The translations under genes were made by a program, and so were the position numbers. Of a stretch of 64,000 nucleotides of DNA, positions 11,701 through 22,055 are shown one piece after another. The notes under the pieces were generated by a model, which was given only the letters and a program-made list of their open reading frames with translations, was not told the origin of the DNA and ran no database searches. The stretch's first letter is position 1. Each line of letters begins with the position of its first letter. Origin of the DNA: Progne subis subis. Lineage: Eukaryota; Chordata; Aves; Passeriformes; Hirundinidae. The stretch spans positions 1-64,000 of the forward strand of contig JAKJHU010000677.1 in NCBI GenBank assembly GCA_022316685.1. Direction: 5' to 3'.

Positions 11701-14700
11701 AAACCTGCCCAAGTTTAGATCACAGCTAAGGGCAACAACAACAACAAAAAAACCAACCAGAAATTCGGGTCACCATCAGCTGAGAGTCGCGTTTGGGCGG
11801 GTTTTAATGAAACGAAGGAAAATAAAATTAAAATAAAAATAAAAAATTAAAATAAATAAATAAATAAATAAAATAATTTAAATAAATAAATAAATAAATA
11901 AAATAAAAAATTAAAAATAAAATGAAATAAAAATAAAACAAAATAAACAATAAAAATAAAACAAAACAAAATTAAAAAATTAAAAAATAAAATAAAAATT
12001 AAAAAATAAAATAAAATTAAAAATAAAATAAAAATAAAAATAAAATTAAAATATGAAATAAAACCAAAATTTTAAAAAAATAAATAAATAAAAATAAAAT
12101 AAAAATAAAACAAAAGAAAATAAAATAAAAAAATTTAAAAATAAAATAAGAATAAATAAAATAAAATAAAAATAAAATAAAATAAAATAAAAATAAAATT
12201 AAAAAATGAAATAAAACCAAAATAAAAATAAAAAAAATAAATAAAAAAATAAAAATAAAAAATAAATAAAAATAAAACAAAATAAAATAAAAAATTTTTA
12301 AAAAATTAAAAATAAAAATAAAATAAAACAAAATAAAAAAATAAAAATAAAATAAAATTAAAAATAAAATAAAAATAAAATAAAATTAAATAAAAATAAA
12401 ACAAAATAAAATAAAATAAAAATAAAAATAAATAGATAAAAGAGCAGGGTTGCTGTGTACAAAACACGCCTGGCGTTATGGAAACAAGGAGTTGGGAAGG
12501 GATTTGGGAGCTCCTTTACCTGCAGGGTTCTGCGTTTGTTGTCCTCCGTGTGGATCCAGGCTCGCAGCGTCAGCTCGGTGATGAAGATCTGGGCGGCCTT
12601 GGCAAACAGCACAGGGGCTTCTGCACTGATCATCTGCCAGAAAAATGAAGTTATTTTCAATTTTACCGCTCGGTTCTCACAGCGCCAAGAGGAACTGCGT
12701 CGCCCGAGCGGTTAAATGTGGATTTTGGGGGAATTTTCACCTCCAGGATTTCATCGGGTCTGAGCGAGTTCAGGTCATGGAAGAAGAGTTTTGGGCAAAT
12801 CTAAAATTTGCCTTTGAATGTGGCTCCTTCCTCGTGGATTAAGGGCATAAAATCATGGAATTACATCATGGAATGGTCTGGGAAGGGAGCTCAAAGCTCA
12901 TCCCAACTCCTCGGACACCTCCCGGGATCCAGGGGCAGCCACAGCTTCTCTGGGCACCCTGTGGGAGGAATTCCCTCCCAAGATCCCAATTTCTTCAATT
13001 ATCCCAAATTTCTTCCATTTAAAACCACGGCAACGGTGGATATTCACCAGCAGTGGCTTGGGAGTGTCCAGAAAGGATTTGGGAATTGAGGGGGCTCCAG
13101 TTTTACTCAAATGAAGCAGTTTTGCTATCAGCTACCTTGGCATTCATGCTTATTAATTAACTTTTAAATAGGAATATTCCAGACAGGCCAGAGATTTTCC
13201 TTGCTCTCCACCCTGCCTTAAAAAAATCTCATTTTTCCCCTTTATCATCACAAATTTGGCATTTATTTGGTTCTGGGTTGGACCCTCAGAGGTTTGGGAT
13301 CATCCTTTTCCATGGAGTTTGAATAGAGAATTTTTGGGGTCTCATTTAAATTAAGGGCTGTCCTGACAGAAGGATGGTGTCACATTGATGGGGAAAAAAA
13401 AAGGAAGAAAAAAGGACAAAGAATTCTCTTTTCCCTCAGGAATTAAGTGAGTCCTCCAAATAAAAAAAGCCAGGGATGAGTGGAGCAGCACAGAGACAAA
13501 AACTGCAGGTGATTCCTTCTTTCCTTTTTTTCCAGGGAGTTTTCATTTCAATTTGTGTGTCCTTGTCATCAAAATCCCAAATACTGGGATCGAACCCAGG
13601 TTTATCCACCGAAATTCTTCCTTATTTTTCCATAAAAATGGAAATAGATGGCACAAAAAATCATTCTAAGTCTTTGTGAGAGTGGAGAAAAACAAAGAGG
13701 GAACTCGAGCGAAGACAGTGAAGCGCTAGGGAAAACAGGAAATAGCCAGAATTATTTTTGTGTTTATTATACCCTTCAAGTGGGATTTATCACAAGAAAA
13801 CAATCAAAATCCCAAACGTTTCTGCTTTCCCAGCTCAGTTTAATTAAACAAAGCCAAGGGAATTTTGCTAAAAAACGCTTTAGATGTAATAATAATGAGA
13901 AGAAAAACGAATTTCATGGAACAAGAGGTGAAATATCCAGGAAAAGGAGCAGAAATCCTTTTCCAGGACCATGAATTCCTGGTAAAAAACCCTGGATGTA
14001 CCTTCACATCTTCATCCAGCTTCATGATCTTCTTAATCCGAGCCAAGGGCAGCTCCTGAACTCGGAAGTCTTTCTGCGGAGAGATTCGAGGGATTTTTTA
14101 TCAATATTAAACTGAAAATAAAGGTAAAAAAAGCTAAAACAATCATTGCTTTCTAGAATTGAGCTGGCGAAAATCAGATTTGTTCTCTTTCAGGTGCTGC
14201 AGCTCTTCCTGAGGGCTGGGAAATCGCTTTTTCATGTTTTATACTGATGTATTTCGTCTGTCAGACATTTATATTCTTTATTTCACTCCCAAGCTGAAGT
14301 TTTCCTGAAGAACAGAAATGTTTCTGATGTCACACATTTATCCATCTATTTATATTTGAAACTACTAATTCAATTACGTTTCCTGGGCCCCAGAAACCAC
14401 TGGAATTTACAAAAAAAAAAAAAAAAATCTCAGGAGAAAATGAAGGTAAACAAGAGCTGGATGAAATCCTGGCTTTATTTGTGTTCCTCCGTTGTCAAAT
14501 CCTAATTTTGGGGTTAAAAACCTCGCAAGAACCCGGCTCAAAAGATCGGTTTTCTGTTTTTAGGTGGGTTTCTCCCTGTTTTCCAGTCAGGAACCTGGAT
14601 CATCCTGCCCTGAGCCCAAATCTGCACTCACACATTCCCTGGAGGGAATTCCTGAGCTCAGGAAACCACTCTGAAGACAAAAAAGTGGAATTAAAAGAAA

Positions 14701-17700
14701 TAAATTAATCCACTGTTTTCCTGCCAGGAACCTCTTAAAAAAGGGGGGAAAGGCTGAGGCTACATCCCACTGCATCAGGAATGCAGAATTCCTACTCACA
14801 AAAGACTTATTTAAAATTAAAAATAAAATATCATCTTCCCTTCTTAACAAAAACGTCAGAGGTAAATAATGGGAAAGTCATTTCTCCAGGGGAAAAAAAC
14901 AACACTGCAGGATGTATTAGGGAAACAAAAGAGGGGGGAAAAAAAATGATGAAAATGCTGGTTTTTATTCAGAATTTCTCTTCTGAGCTTCTTCCCAGCA
15001 AAGAAAAACGTGCACGTTGTACCTGGCCCAGCCAGCACTTCAGCAGGGGCATTTAATCAATATCCAGCACCTTTATGAATATTTATACTCATTATTTTAT
15101 ATGTAGGTATCATTAAAAAGCATTTCTGCGCCTCGTTCTGCAGAGAAACCCGAGCGTGGTGTGAATGTGTCTGTGGGGTTGTCCCGTCCCCATGGAGAAT
15201 GTGGAATTTTGAAGGATTTTTGGGGCAATAAAAAGGCTGGGACCTGTCCTCAAACACACGCCACGCTCAAGGACCAGCACATAAATTAAAAAATACGGAA
15301 AAAACACGGAAAAAATATCCCAAAAGGGTGGGGGGTTTTTTTGTTGTTATTTTTGGGTGGTTTTTTAGTATTTTTTCCCCTTTTTCTAAGGCCTGAGCAT
15401 CACAGAAAGCCGAGGGGATAATTTTTAAGCTGCGACGCTTCAGTCTTCATCTCAACTTTTATAAAGATTAAGGAGACGTGGAGAGTTAAAACAGCATTAA
15501 AATATTTTGATTTAGGGGGGGGGCGGGAAAAAAATTATAAACGAGGAGAAATTTAAAAAAAAATTAAGGCGCTTTTATTCCTTTAAGGCGGCCTGGGCAC
15601 GTCCCATAAATCAGAAAGGAGCAAGGGAAGGGAAGGGAAGCAGGACTGGCCCCAAACCAGCAGGAAAAAAACCTCAGACACCAATTCCTCAGCTTTTCTT
15701 TTCTCCAAATTAGGGCTCGTTGTCTCCTCTCGTGGAGCTGAAACGCTGAGCTCAGCCTAAGCCTGGTTCTTATTTCCCTCCAGGATTCTGCTGCGTTCTT
15801 CCCTTCTTTAAACACGGTTTATTCTGGGTTTTTCCTTGAATTTTAGACGTCGAAAAACCCCATAAAACCAGGCAGAAATAACCCCCAAAATCAGGGGATC
15901 AACGCGGCTTTAAACACTCGCATTCATGGGAGGGATTTTAATAATAAACTGAATAAATTTCAGGAGTTGATGCCGCAGCATTGGGATGTTTCCCTGTTAT
16001 TCCTTTTTCTTTCTCCTTCCCTCAGTCCCCAAAAATCAGGGGACCAACACAGCCTTAACAACCACATCCGTGGGAGCAATTTCCAATGATATTCAATATA
16101 TAACATTCAAATTTCAATATTTTACAGAAAAAAAATTCGGGAGTTGATTCCATGGTGTTGGGATGTTTCCCTGTCCCTAGTCCCCAAAAATCAGGGATCC
16201 ACACAGTTTTTACACCCACAGTCATGGGAGCAATTTAATAATAGATATAATAAATATAATAAATTTCAGGATTTGATGATTCCACAGCTCTGGGATGTTT
16301 CCCTGCCATCCCTTTTCCTTCCCTGCCCTCAATTCCCCAAAAATCAGGGATCCACACAGCTTTTACACCCACATCCATGGGAGCAATATTAATAATAAAT
16401 AAATTTTCAGGATTTGATGATTCCAATGTGCTGGGATCTTTTCCTATTATCTCTTTTCCTTCCCTGCTCTCAATTCCCAAAAATCAGGGATCCACACAGT
16501 TTTTACACCCATATCCATGGGAGCAACTTTAATAATAAAATAAAATTTCAGGATTTGATGATTGCAATGTGCTGGGATTTTCCCCTGTCATCCCTTTTCC
16601 TTCCCTGTTCCCAGTCCCCAGAAATCAGGGATCCACACAGCTTTTACACCCACATCCATGGGAGTAATTTTAATAATAAATAAATTTTCAGGATTTGATG
16701 ATTCCAATGTGCTGGGATCTTTTCCTATTATCTCTTTTCCTTCCCTGCTCTCAATTCCCAAAAATCAGGGATCCACACAGTTTTTACACCCATATCCATG
16801 GGAGCAACTTTAATAAGAAATAGAATAAAATTTCAGGATTTGATGATTCCACAGCGCTGGGATTTTCCCTGTCATCCCTTTTCCTTCCCTGTTCCCAGTC
16901 CCCAGAAATCAGGGATCCACACAGCTTTTACACCCACATCCATGGGAGCAATATTAATAATAAACAGAATAAATTTCAGGATTTGATGATTCCTCAGCTC
17001 TGGGATGTTTCCCTGTCATCCCTTTTCCTTCCCTGCCCTCAGTCCCCAAAAATCAGGGACCAACACAGCTTTTACACCCACATCCATGGGAGCAATATTA
17101 ATAATAAATAGAATAAATTTCAGGATTTGATGATTCCTCAGCTCTGGGATTTTCCCGTCATCCCTTTTCCTTCCCTGCCCTCAGCTCCATTCCCAGTGAC
17201 TCCTGAGCTTGCAAAGCAACCAAGAGATGCCACTGACAGCTCGAAATTAAGCTGCCCACAGTTGATCAGCTGCACAATAAACCCCTTTCATGTGGAGATG
17301 AAACTCCAGCTCCCCAACACGAGAATTGGCCGTGCTGAAAGAGGAGAAGCGATTAATTCTGCTTATGCACACAAATTTCTACATCTGTTTCTTTAATCAG
17401 CTATCTGCACACAGGGAAAAGGAATGGAAAAAAAAATAATAAAGCAGCTTATGTTGGTGGATTTGGGTTGTTTTTTTTTTAAACTTCGAAGAGCCTGGCT
17501 TGGACTTGAAGTTCTTTTGTTTTCAGCTGCATTAAAAGCACCAGGAGAGTGATTTTTGCATCACAGGAATCCATCAACCTCTCTTCAAAAGTCATTTTTA
17601 TTACGTGCCCTTGTTCCCACACTTCTTAGGGGGATGGAAAAAAAAAACCCAGAAGTTGCTTAGTCCAGTTGTTATTCTCAGCCTAAATTTTTTTTTTAAC

Positions 17701-18603
17701 CAAATGTCTTTAATTTAATAAAGCACCTGATAAGGACACACTTGGCATTTGAGTGATTTCAACACTTTGGGGCTGTCAAAGAGGTGGTTCTGGACTAGGG
17801 CAGGAGCCTAAACTCAAAAATTCATTCACAAAATTGGAATTAACAGGGAACTTAGGGAGGAGGGAAAAGCCTAAGCTGTGTTTTGACGGTGAAAACTTGG
17901 TGTGGACAGGTTTGTAATTCAGAATACGACCAGCAGCACAACGTGAGGTTTATCCTCAAACCCCTCAATCTTCTGGTACCTGAAACAGCCTCTGGCAGCT
18001 CCTTTTACACCTGTGGCTGTTTTAGAATCCCACCTCTCTTCCCTCCAAGAGGAATTCCACAGGATGCAGCCGTGGCCATGCCTGAGCCTGATAAAAGAAC
18101 TTTTAAATCCCTTTGTGGCGTTGTTTTAGCCCGGAAGGAGCTGCGGGTTTGGCTGTCCCGCCTCAGAGGGGGAAGATTCCCTGGAATGCTGCAGGCCAGG
18201 CTGCACGAGGCTTGGAGCAACCTGGGCCAGGGGAAGGGACAGGGATAATCCCCAAGATCTTTTCCAAGCTACGCCGTTCCACGATTTTATAACTCTGCTA
18301 CGTTTCTATCTCCATTTATTTCAGAGATTCCCTCGTGGCTGGGGGATTATTCCTCACTTCCCAAACCACCTTATCCCACAGAAACCCCAAATCTCCCGGA
18401 TCCCAGAGCTGAGCTTTGACGGGAATTTCTCCCTGCTGTTGTTTTTTTTTTTATTTTTATTTTTATTTTGGGAATACCCCATCCCTGGGGATGCTCACCA
18501 CGGTGAGGTTTCGGATCTCCTCCATCACCCGTGGCCAGAAGGACTGGAGGCTCTGCTGGGCATCGCTGTTCCCTGCCGCGCCAAAGCCGCTGTCCGTGGA
18601 CAT
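1511..18603 (-). CDS. NFYC: NFYC, nuclear transcription factor Y subunit gamma (9 coding exons, 335 aa)
   Basis: Coding exons on the minus strand, in transcript order: 18603-18499, 14073-14002, 12633-12520, 11188-11093, 7401-7228, 6425-6267, 3048-2941, 2204-2145 and 1630-1511. All are flanked by AG and GT, all junctions are phase 0, and the sum is 335 codons plus TGA. The product is the C subunit of the heterotrimeric CCAAT-binding factor NF-Y. It pairs with NF-YB through a histone fold and then recruits NF-YA in the nucleus. Residues 36-129 (exons 2-4) form the histone-fold region, with [27 protein letters not shown] and [19 protein letters not shown] readable. Residues 130-335 are the Gln-rich activation region. 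Residues 4-12 differ from the mammalian protein as I remember it; the histone fold looks unchanged. The neighbour order with RIMS3 matches human 1p34. Identification is secure; isoform use is not visible. Confidence 0.97.
1780..1935 (+). mobile_element. CR1 LINE 3' fragment in NFYC intron
   Basis: CCTGGGAAGTGTTCAAGGCC, then a diverged body, then CCAACCCAGCCCATTCCATG, form the typical CR1 3' end in plus orientation, antisense to NFYC. Confidence 0.65.
2145..2204 (-). CDS. NFYC: NFYC coding exon 8 (residues 277-296)
   Basis: This 60-nt exon is flanked by TCTGTAG and GTAAGA. It encodes [20 protein letters not shown]. As a 20-codon phase-0 exon it could be skipped without a frame change. Confidence 0.94.
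2742..2769. repeat. Poly(A)/poly(T) tract
   Basis: A run of about 28 A on the plus strand, in the NFYC intron after coding exon 7, followed by more A-rich sequence to about 2810. Confidence 0.9.
2941..3048 (-). CDS. NFYC: NFYC coding exon 7 (residues 241-276)
   Basis: This 108-nt exon is flanked by GTCTCCAG and GTATGC. It encodes [20 protein letters not shown] and [16 protein letters not shown], a recognisable NF-YC C-terminal segment. Confidence 0.95.
6267..6425 (-). CDS. NFYC: NFYC coding exon 6 (residues 188-240)
   Basis: This 159-nt exon is flanked by TTGTGCAG and GTAAGA. It begins [20 protein letters not shown] and ends NTGEIQQIP. It is Gln-rich activation domain. Confidence 0.95.
6536..7228. 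repeat. Intronic tandem duplication (~360-bp offset) beside NFYC coding exon 5
   Basis: The block 6536-6900 recurs at 6899-7230. Shared stretches include TGTCTAAAGTAAGGCAGGAC, GAACAGGATGAGATTTAAGT and GAGCAATCCATCCCTGAGGA. The second copy runs into the 3' edge of NFYC coding exon 5. The copies differ by substitutions and by an extra (CCCAA)n run near 7125-7140. Confidence 0.85.
7228..7401 (-). CDS. NFYC: NFYC coding exon 5 (residues 130-187)
   Basis: This 174-nt exon is flanked by CCCTGCAG and GTGAGC. It begins [20 protein letters not shown] and continues into a Gln/Thr-rich stretch ending AQPQQGQ. It starts the activation domain. Its 3' edge borders an intronic duplication (see findings). 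Confidence 0.95.
8590..8680 (-). ncRNA. MIR30C1: mir-30c-1 microRNA hairpin
   Basis: On the minus strand the 5p arm at 8662-8640 begins TGTAAACATCCTACACTCTC and ends AGC, identical to miR-30c-5p. The 3p arm at 8623-8602 begins CTGGGAGAGG and then reads ATTGTTTACGCC; the human arm, as I remember it, reads GTTGTTTACTCC, giving two substitutions. It lies about 2 kb downstream of mir-30e in the same NFYC intron and strand, as in mammals, so co-transcription is expected. Confidence 0.95.
10621..10712 (-). ncRNA. MIR30E: mir-30e microRNA hairpin
   Basis: On the minus strand the 5p arm at 10696-10675 begins TGTAAACATCCTTGACTGG, identical to miR-30e-5p as I know it. The 3p arm at 10654-10633 reads CTTTCAGTCGGATGTTTACA then GC, matching miR-30e-3p. 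The arms pair through a loop of about 20 nt that is more GC-rich than the human one. The hairpin is in sense orientation inside the intron between NFYC coding exons 4 and 5, so it is probably processed from the NFYC transcript. The miR-30 family represses many differentiation and autophagy mRNAs. Confidence 0.96.
11093..11188 (-). CDS. NFYC: NFYC coding exon 4 (residues 98-129)
   Basis: This 96-nt exon is flanked by TTCCAG and GTGAGA. It encodes [20 protein letters not shown] and [12 protein letters not shown], the last histone-fold helices and the alpha-C region. The mir-30 cluster lies in the intron that follows. Confidence 0.97.
11815..12436. repeat. A/T-only low-complexity block, (AAATA)n-like
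   Basis: About 620 bp made of A and T with rare C and G, mainly AAATA, AAAATA and AATAAAT units. It lies in the NFYC intron between coding exons 3 and 4. On the transcribed strand it reads as UAUUU-rich RNA. Confidence 0.95.
12520..12633 (-). CDS. NFYC: NFYC coding exon 3 (residues 60-97)
   Basis: This 114-nt exon is flanked by TCTGGCAG and GTAAAG. It encodes [20 protein letters not shown] followed by [18 protein letters not shown], the long central helix of the histone fold. Confidence 0.97.
12845..13000 (-). mobile_element. CR1 LINE 3' fragment
   Basis: It starts with AATCATGGAATTACATCATG, the reverse complement of the CR1 terminal repeats, then CTCATCCCAACTCC and CCAGGGGCAGCCACAGCTTC. 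It is inserted in minus orientation. Confidence 0.7.
14002..14073 (-). CDS. NFYC: NFYC coding exon 2 (residues 36-59)
   Basis: This 72-nt exon begins AAAGACTTC after CTCCGCAG and ends DEDVK before GTACAT. It encodes [20 protein letters not shown] plus EDVK, the start of the histone fold (helix 1). Confidence 0.96.
15880..17190. repeat. Tandem array of ~145-bp units (about nine copies) in NFYC intron
   Basis: The core AAAATCAGGGATCCACACAG recurs near 15886, 16031, 16185, 16339, 16479, 16621, 16760, 16901 and 17048. Each is followed by TTTACACCCACATCCATGGG, an AATAATAAATA stretch, TTTCAGGATTTGATGATT and a CCCTTTTCCTTCCCTG stretch. Spacing is 139-154 bp. Outer copies are the most diverged. It lies between NFYC coding exons 1 and 2. 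Confidence 0.95.
18499..18603 (-). CDS. NFYC: NFYC coding exon 1 (start codon, residues 1-35)
   Basis: The acceptor TTTTCCCAG is followed by 8 nt of 5' UTR (18611-18604) and then ATG at 18603-18601, which has A at -3. It reads [20 protein letters not shown] and ends in NLTV at the donor GTGAGC (18498). The [20 protein letters not shown] part is a hallmark of NF-YC. The full exon is 18611-18499. Confidence 0.96.
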
Positions 18604-18689
18604 CCTGGCACCTGGGAAAAGGGAAAAAAAACAGGAATGAGCAAGGAGGGAGAGCAGGATGAAAGGCAGGAAAGGACTGAAGTTGATGG

Positions 18690-18900
18690 GTTTAGGTTAA
18701 AGGTTGGGAAGGAATTCTTTCCTGTAAAAGGGTTGGGATGGGTTTTTCCGAGAAGCTGTGGATGCCTCATCCTTGGAAGTGTTCAGGGCCAGGCTGGAGC
18801 AGCTTGGGATTGGGGAAGGTGTCCCATGGCAGGGATGGGATGAGATGATCCTGACTGTCCCTTCCCACCCAAACCAGCCCATGATTCTGTGATTCCATGT
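18690..18900 (+). mobile_element. CR1 LINE 3' fragment next to NFYC coding exon 1
   Basis: GGTTAAAGGTTGGGAAGGAA, TTCCGAGAAGCTGTGGATGC, GGAAGTGTTCAGGGCCAGGC and the end CCCATGATTCTGTGATTCC are CR1 landmarks. It lies about 90 bp upstream of the exon in transcript sense, antisense to NFYC. Confidence 0.8.
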
Positions 18901-19779
18901 CGCAGGAATTCAGGGAAGGGCTAATCCCTCTGGGAAACCATCAGAAGGAAAAATGCCAGCCCAGGTCTCACGTCCTCTGGATTATTTTAACATGAAATTT
19001 ATTTTTTTCCCATAGGAAAAGTACATTAACAATTCCGTGGCTGATACCGAAGTGTCACTTTCTGCGGCTTTCCCGGAGTTTTCAAATCCCTCTTTTCCTT
19101 GGATGGGATCAGCAGGAGGAATTAAAAGTCTGTACAACGCAGGATAGCAAAAGCAGGAAGATTTAAATTCCCAACCTTTTAATCAAAGCTGTTTTCCAAA
19201 AGGGGTGATGAGCCTGGGGTGTTACAAATCTGCTGATTATTCCCTTTTGTTCCAGAGGATATCCACGCACCCAGAGAAGGAAGGAGGTGAAAACAAAGGG
19301 AAAACCACAGGGATCTGCCTCTCCCTAAGCCAGGCGAGGAGCTGGGACACTCAGGTGACCCAGTGACAATTCCAGCTCTGGTTCAGCCAATTTTCCCCCT
19401 CAATAAATCCCTGGATCAAGCTCTGGGACAAGGAACTCTTCAAGCAATTCCAGTTAATGTTAACACCGAGTCGGAGAAATCCCTGGGAATCCCATCCTGA
19501 GCTTCCTCTGTGACAGGAGCACATGGCTCCAGCAGCATTCCCAAAAGCCTGGAAAGATTGGGAATTCTGGGAGAGTCACCAACATCAAACACCCAGAGCA
19601 GCTCCAGAATCTCCAGGAGTGACACAGATGCCAGGGATGGAAAATAAATCTGTCCCACCACAGAAAGGATTTTCCATAGGGAAGGATCTCCAGGATTATT
19701 TGTCTGGCTTTTTTCCATTACATGGTGACACTCAAGCAGATTGCCCTCTGGAAACAGGAACAGGAATTGGCCAGGAATT

Positions 19780-19850
19780 CCCAAATCTACTCCAGCCAGG
19801 AATTCCAAAATCTACTCCAGCCAGGAATTCCAAAATCCACAATTCCAAAG
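19780..19850. repeat. Short tandem repeat of a ~25-bp unit (three copies)
   Basis: The unit CCAGCCAGGAATTCCAAAAT with a CTACT linker repeats three times. Intronic. Confidence 0.7.
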
Positions 19851-19899
19851 CAAAGAGGATCCCTAAAACAGCACTAAGGGAGTGATGCCAGACAATCCT

Positions 19900-20165
19900 G
19901 CAGCTCAACTTCCTGAGGAAAACCTGGAATTGTTCTATTTTAATTCCAAACTTCCTAAGGAAAACTTGGAATGGTTTTATTTTAATTCCACACTTCCCAA
20001 GGAATTTAATTCCACACTTCCCAAGGAAAACTTGGAACAGTTTTATTTTAATTCCAAACTTCCTAAGGAAAACTTGGAACGGTTTTATTTTAATTCCAAA
20101 CTTCCCAAGGAAAACTTGGAACGGTTTTATTTTAATTCCACACTTCCCAAGGAAAAGTTACATTT
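19900..20165. repeat. 42-bp minisatellite (about six units)
   Basis: The unit contains CTTCCTAAGGAAAACTTGGA and GGTTTTATTTTAATTCCA. Because 42 is a multiple of three, it stays open in one frame (LPKENLEQFYFNSK repeats). It lies in NFYC intron 1 and is not expected to be coding. Confidence 0.9.
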
Positions 20166-21270
20166 CAATTTCAGCAGCCTGGGCGTGGGAAGAGCCAGAG
20201 GGAATTCTGACAAGGAAAAAAGGTCAGGGAATTGTATTTTCAAAGAATTCCAGGTGAAGGAACCTCTGGAATTCAGTGACTGACACATTTCTTGCTGACT
20301 CTTCCACAATTATTTGCGTTAGAATGGAAACTGCCCACAGACTGAGATATTCCAAGTATTTATAAGAAAATCAGGGATAGAAATATTCCAATGAGGATTC
20401 AGTTGGCATTTGGATCTCCCTCACCTCGATCAGCATTGTCAAAAAAGAGTTTAGGGATGAAAAAACCATCCTTGGAACCTGGGAATATTTCAGTATTCCT
20501 AGAATTTGGTGCAAGAGGAGATGCAATTCCTTTTGGACCCTAGGAAAATCACTTTAAAAATATTAATTATTTGAATTGAAATGCTGCACTGGAACATAAC
20601 ACTGCCCATAACCCCAGGAAATAACGGGTTAAAATGAAAGGAAAAAAAAAACCTGTGGAATAAAGAGGAAGAGAATTTCACCACCATTCAATTTCTCACA
20701 TTAAATATCTGCCTCCAGATACATTAAATGCAGATTTCAGGATTGGTTTACTCTGGTCATTTATAACATAAAAATCCTGCTGATGGATACAAAAAAAATT
20801 CCTATTTTTAAGTAAAACACGTAAGCAATTTCAGAACGGTGGGACAATTCCTGTGGCTGTTTGGGATCATTTTATGATAAACTGAATAAAAGCAGAAACA
20901 GGAAAACCGAGGAAATAAAAATCACTATAAACCCCAAAATAAAAGTGAAACTGCTCAGCACACCAAGGGAATTTCTCCCAATTAAAATACGGATGCAGAA
21001 GTGGTTTGGAGACGCTGGAGAAGATTGGGAAGAAAGGGAAAAACCCTGAACTGCAACAGAGAGCTCCAGAGAGAGAAACCTCGCTCATTCCTGGGCAAAG
21101 AGGGGAATTCCTTCTCCTCCTTTCAAACTCATCCCAGGATGAGAACCAGCAAAAAACTCACTCGGGGTGAGATGAGCTCGGCACAGCCAGAGGAACCCTC
21201 GGATTTCACGCCTGTGTCTAAACCTGCTTGGGGTTTTCATCTGGGAAGTTTTATAGGGAATTTTCTAGCT

Positions 21271-21410
21271 CCTTTCCTTTCCTTTCCTTTCCTTTCCTTT
21301 CCTTTCCTTTCCTTTCCTTTCCTTTCCTTTCCTTTCCTTTCCTTTCCTTTCCTTTCCTTTCCTTTCCTTTCCTTTCCTTTCCTTTCCTTTCCTTTCCTTT
21401 CCTTTCCTTT
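21271..21410. repeat. Perfect (CCTTT)28 microsatellite
   Basis: 140 bp of uninterrupted CCTTT, 28 copies, in NFYC intron 1. The transcript carries (AAAGG)n. A tract this long and pure is expected to vary in length between individuals. Confidence 0.97.
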
Positions 21411-21544
21411 CTCCTTTCCCCTTCCTCAGGATCCCTGAGCTCACCCAACAAAAGCTCCCAAAGAGGTTTAAGAGGAAAAGTGGCTGCTCCAACCCCAAAT
21501 TCTGCTGGGAAACAGGGAAAAGACCCCAGGGAATGGCGGGAGCT

Positions 21545-21760
21545 GAGCCAGAGGGGATTTAGGTTGGATTTAGGGAAATGTTCTTCACCCAGAGAGTGCT
21601 GGGCACTGACCAGGGAAAGGGAACATTCCCAAGGCTGCCAGAACTCCAGGAATGTTTGGACAAGATTCCCAGGGATGCACAGGTTGGAATTGTCCAGGGG
21701 TTGGACTGGATGATCCTTGAGGATCCTTCCAGGATATTCCAGGTGTGCTGGGATGAGCTC
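21545..21760 (+). mobile_element. CR1 LINE 3' fragment
   Basis: GGGGATTTAGGTTGGATTTA, TTCTTCACCCAGAGAGTGCT, GAATTGTCCAGGGGTTGGAC and TGGATGATCCTTGAGGATCC match avian CR1 3' ends. Confidence 0.8.
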
Positions 21761-21859
21761 AACAACCCGAATTCCAATGAGGAGATTCACGGACGTGGCT
21801 CTGAGGCAGACACCAGCAAGGAAACACAACCCCCTTCCCAAAAAACCAACCCCACGCAG

Positions 21860-22055
21860 CGAGGAATGAGGGAAAAGCTTTCCCAGAGAAACTGTGGCTG
21901 CCCAGGATCCCTGGAAGTGTCCAAGGTCAGGCTCGGAGCAACCTGGGACAGTGGGAGGTGTGGAATCCCCTTCAACCCAAACCATCCCGGGATTCTGCAT
22001 CAACCAGGAAAAGCGGGAATCACCTCCAACCCATCCTGGGATATCTCCAGGCAGG
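21860..22055 (+). mobile_element. Second CR1 LINE 3' fragment
   Basis: TTTCCCAGAGAAACTGTGGC, CCCTGGAAGTGTCCAAGGTC and CAACCCAAACCATCCCGGGA follow the previous CR1 in the same orientation and belong to a different CR1 subtype. Confidence 0.7.

Noticed and set aside
15880..17190. CRISPR-like array
   Set aside because: Units are contiguous ~145-bp tandem repeats without unique spacers, in a vertebrate intron.
21251..22003. 250-codon minus-strand frame with KERKG repeats
   Set aside because: Produced by the CCTTT microsatellite and two CR1 tails.
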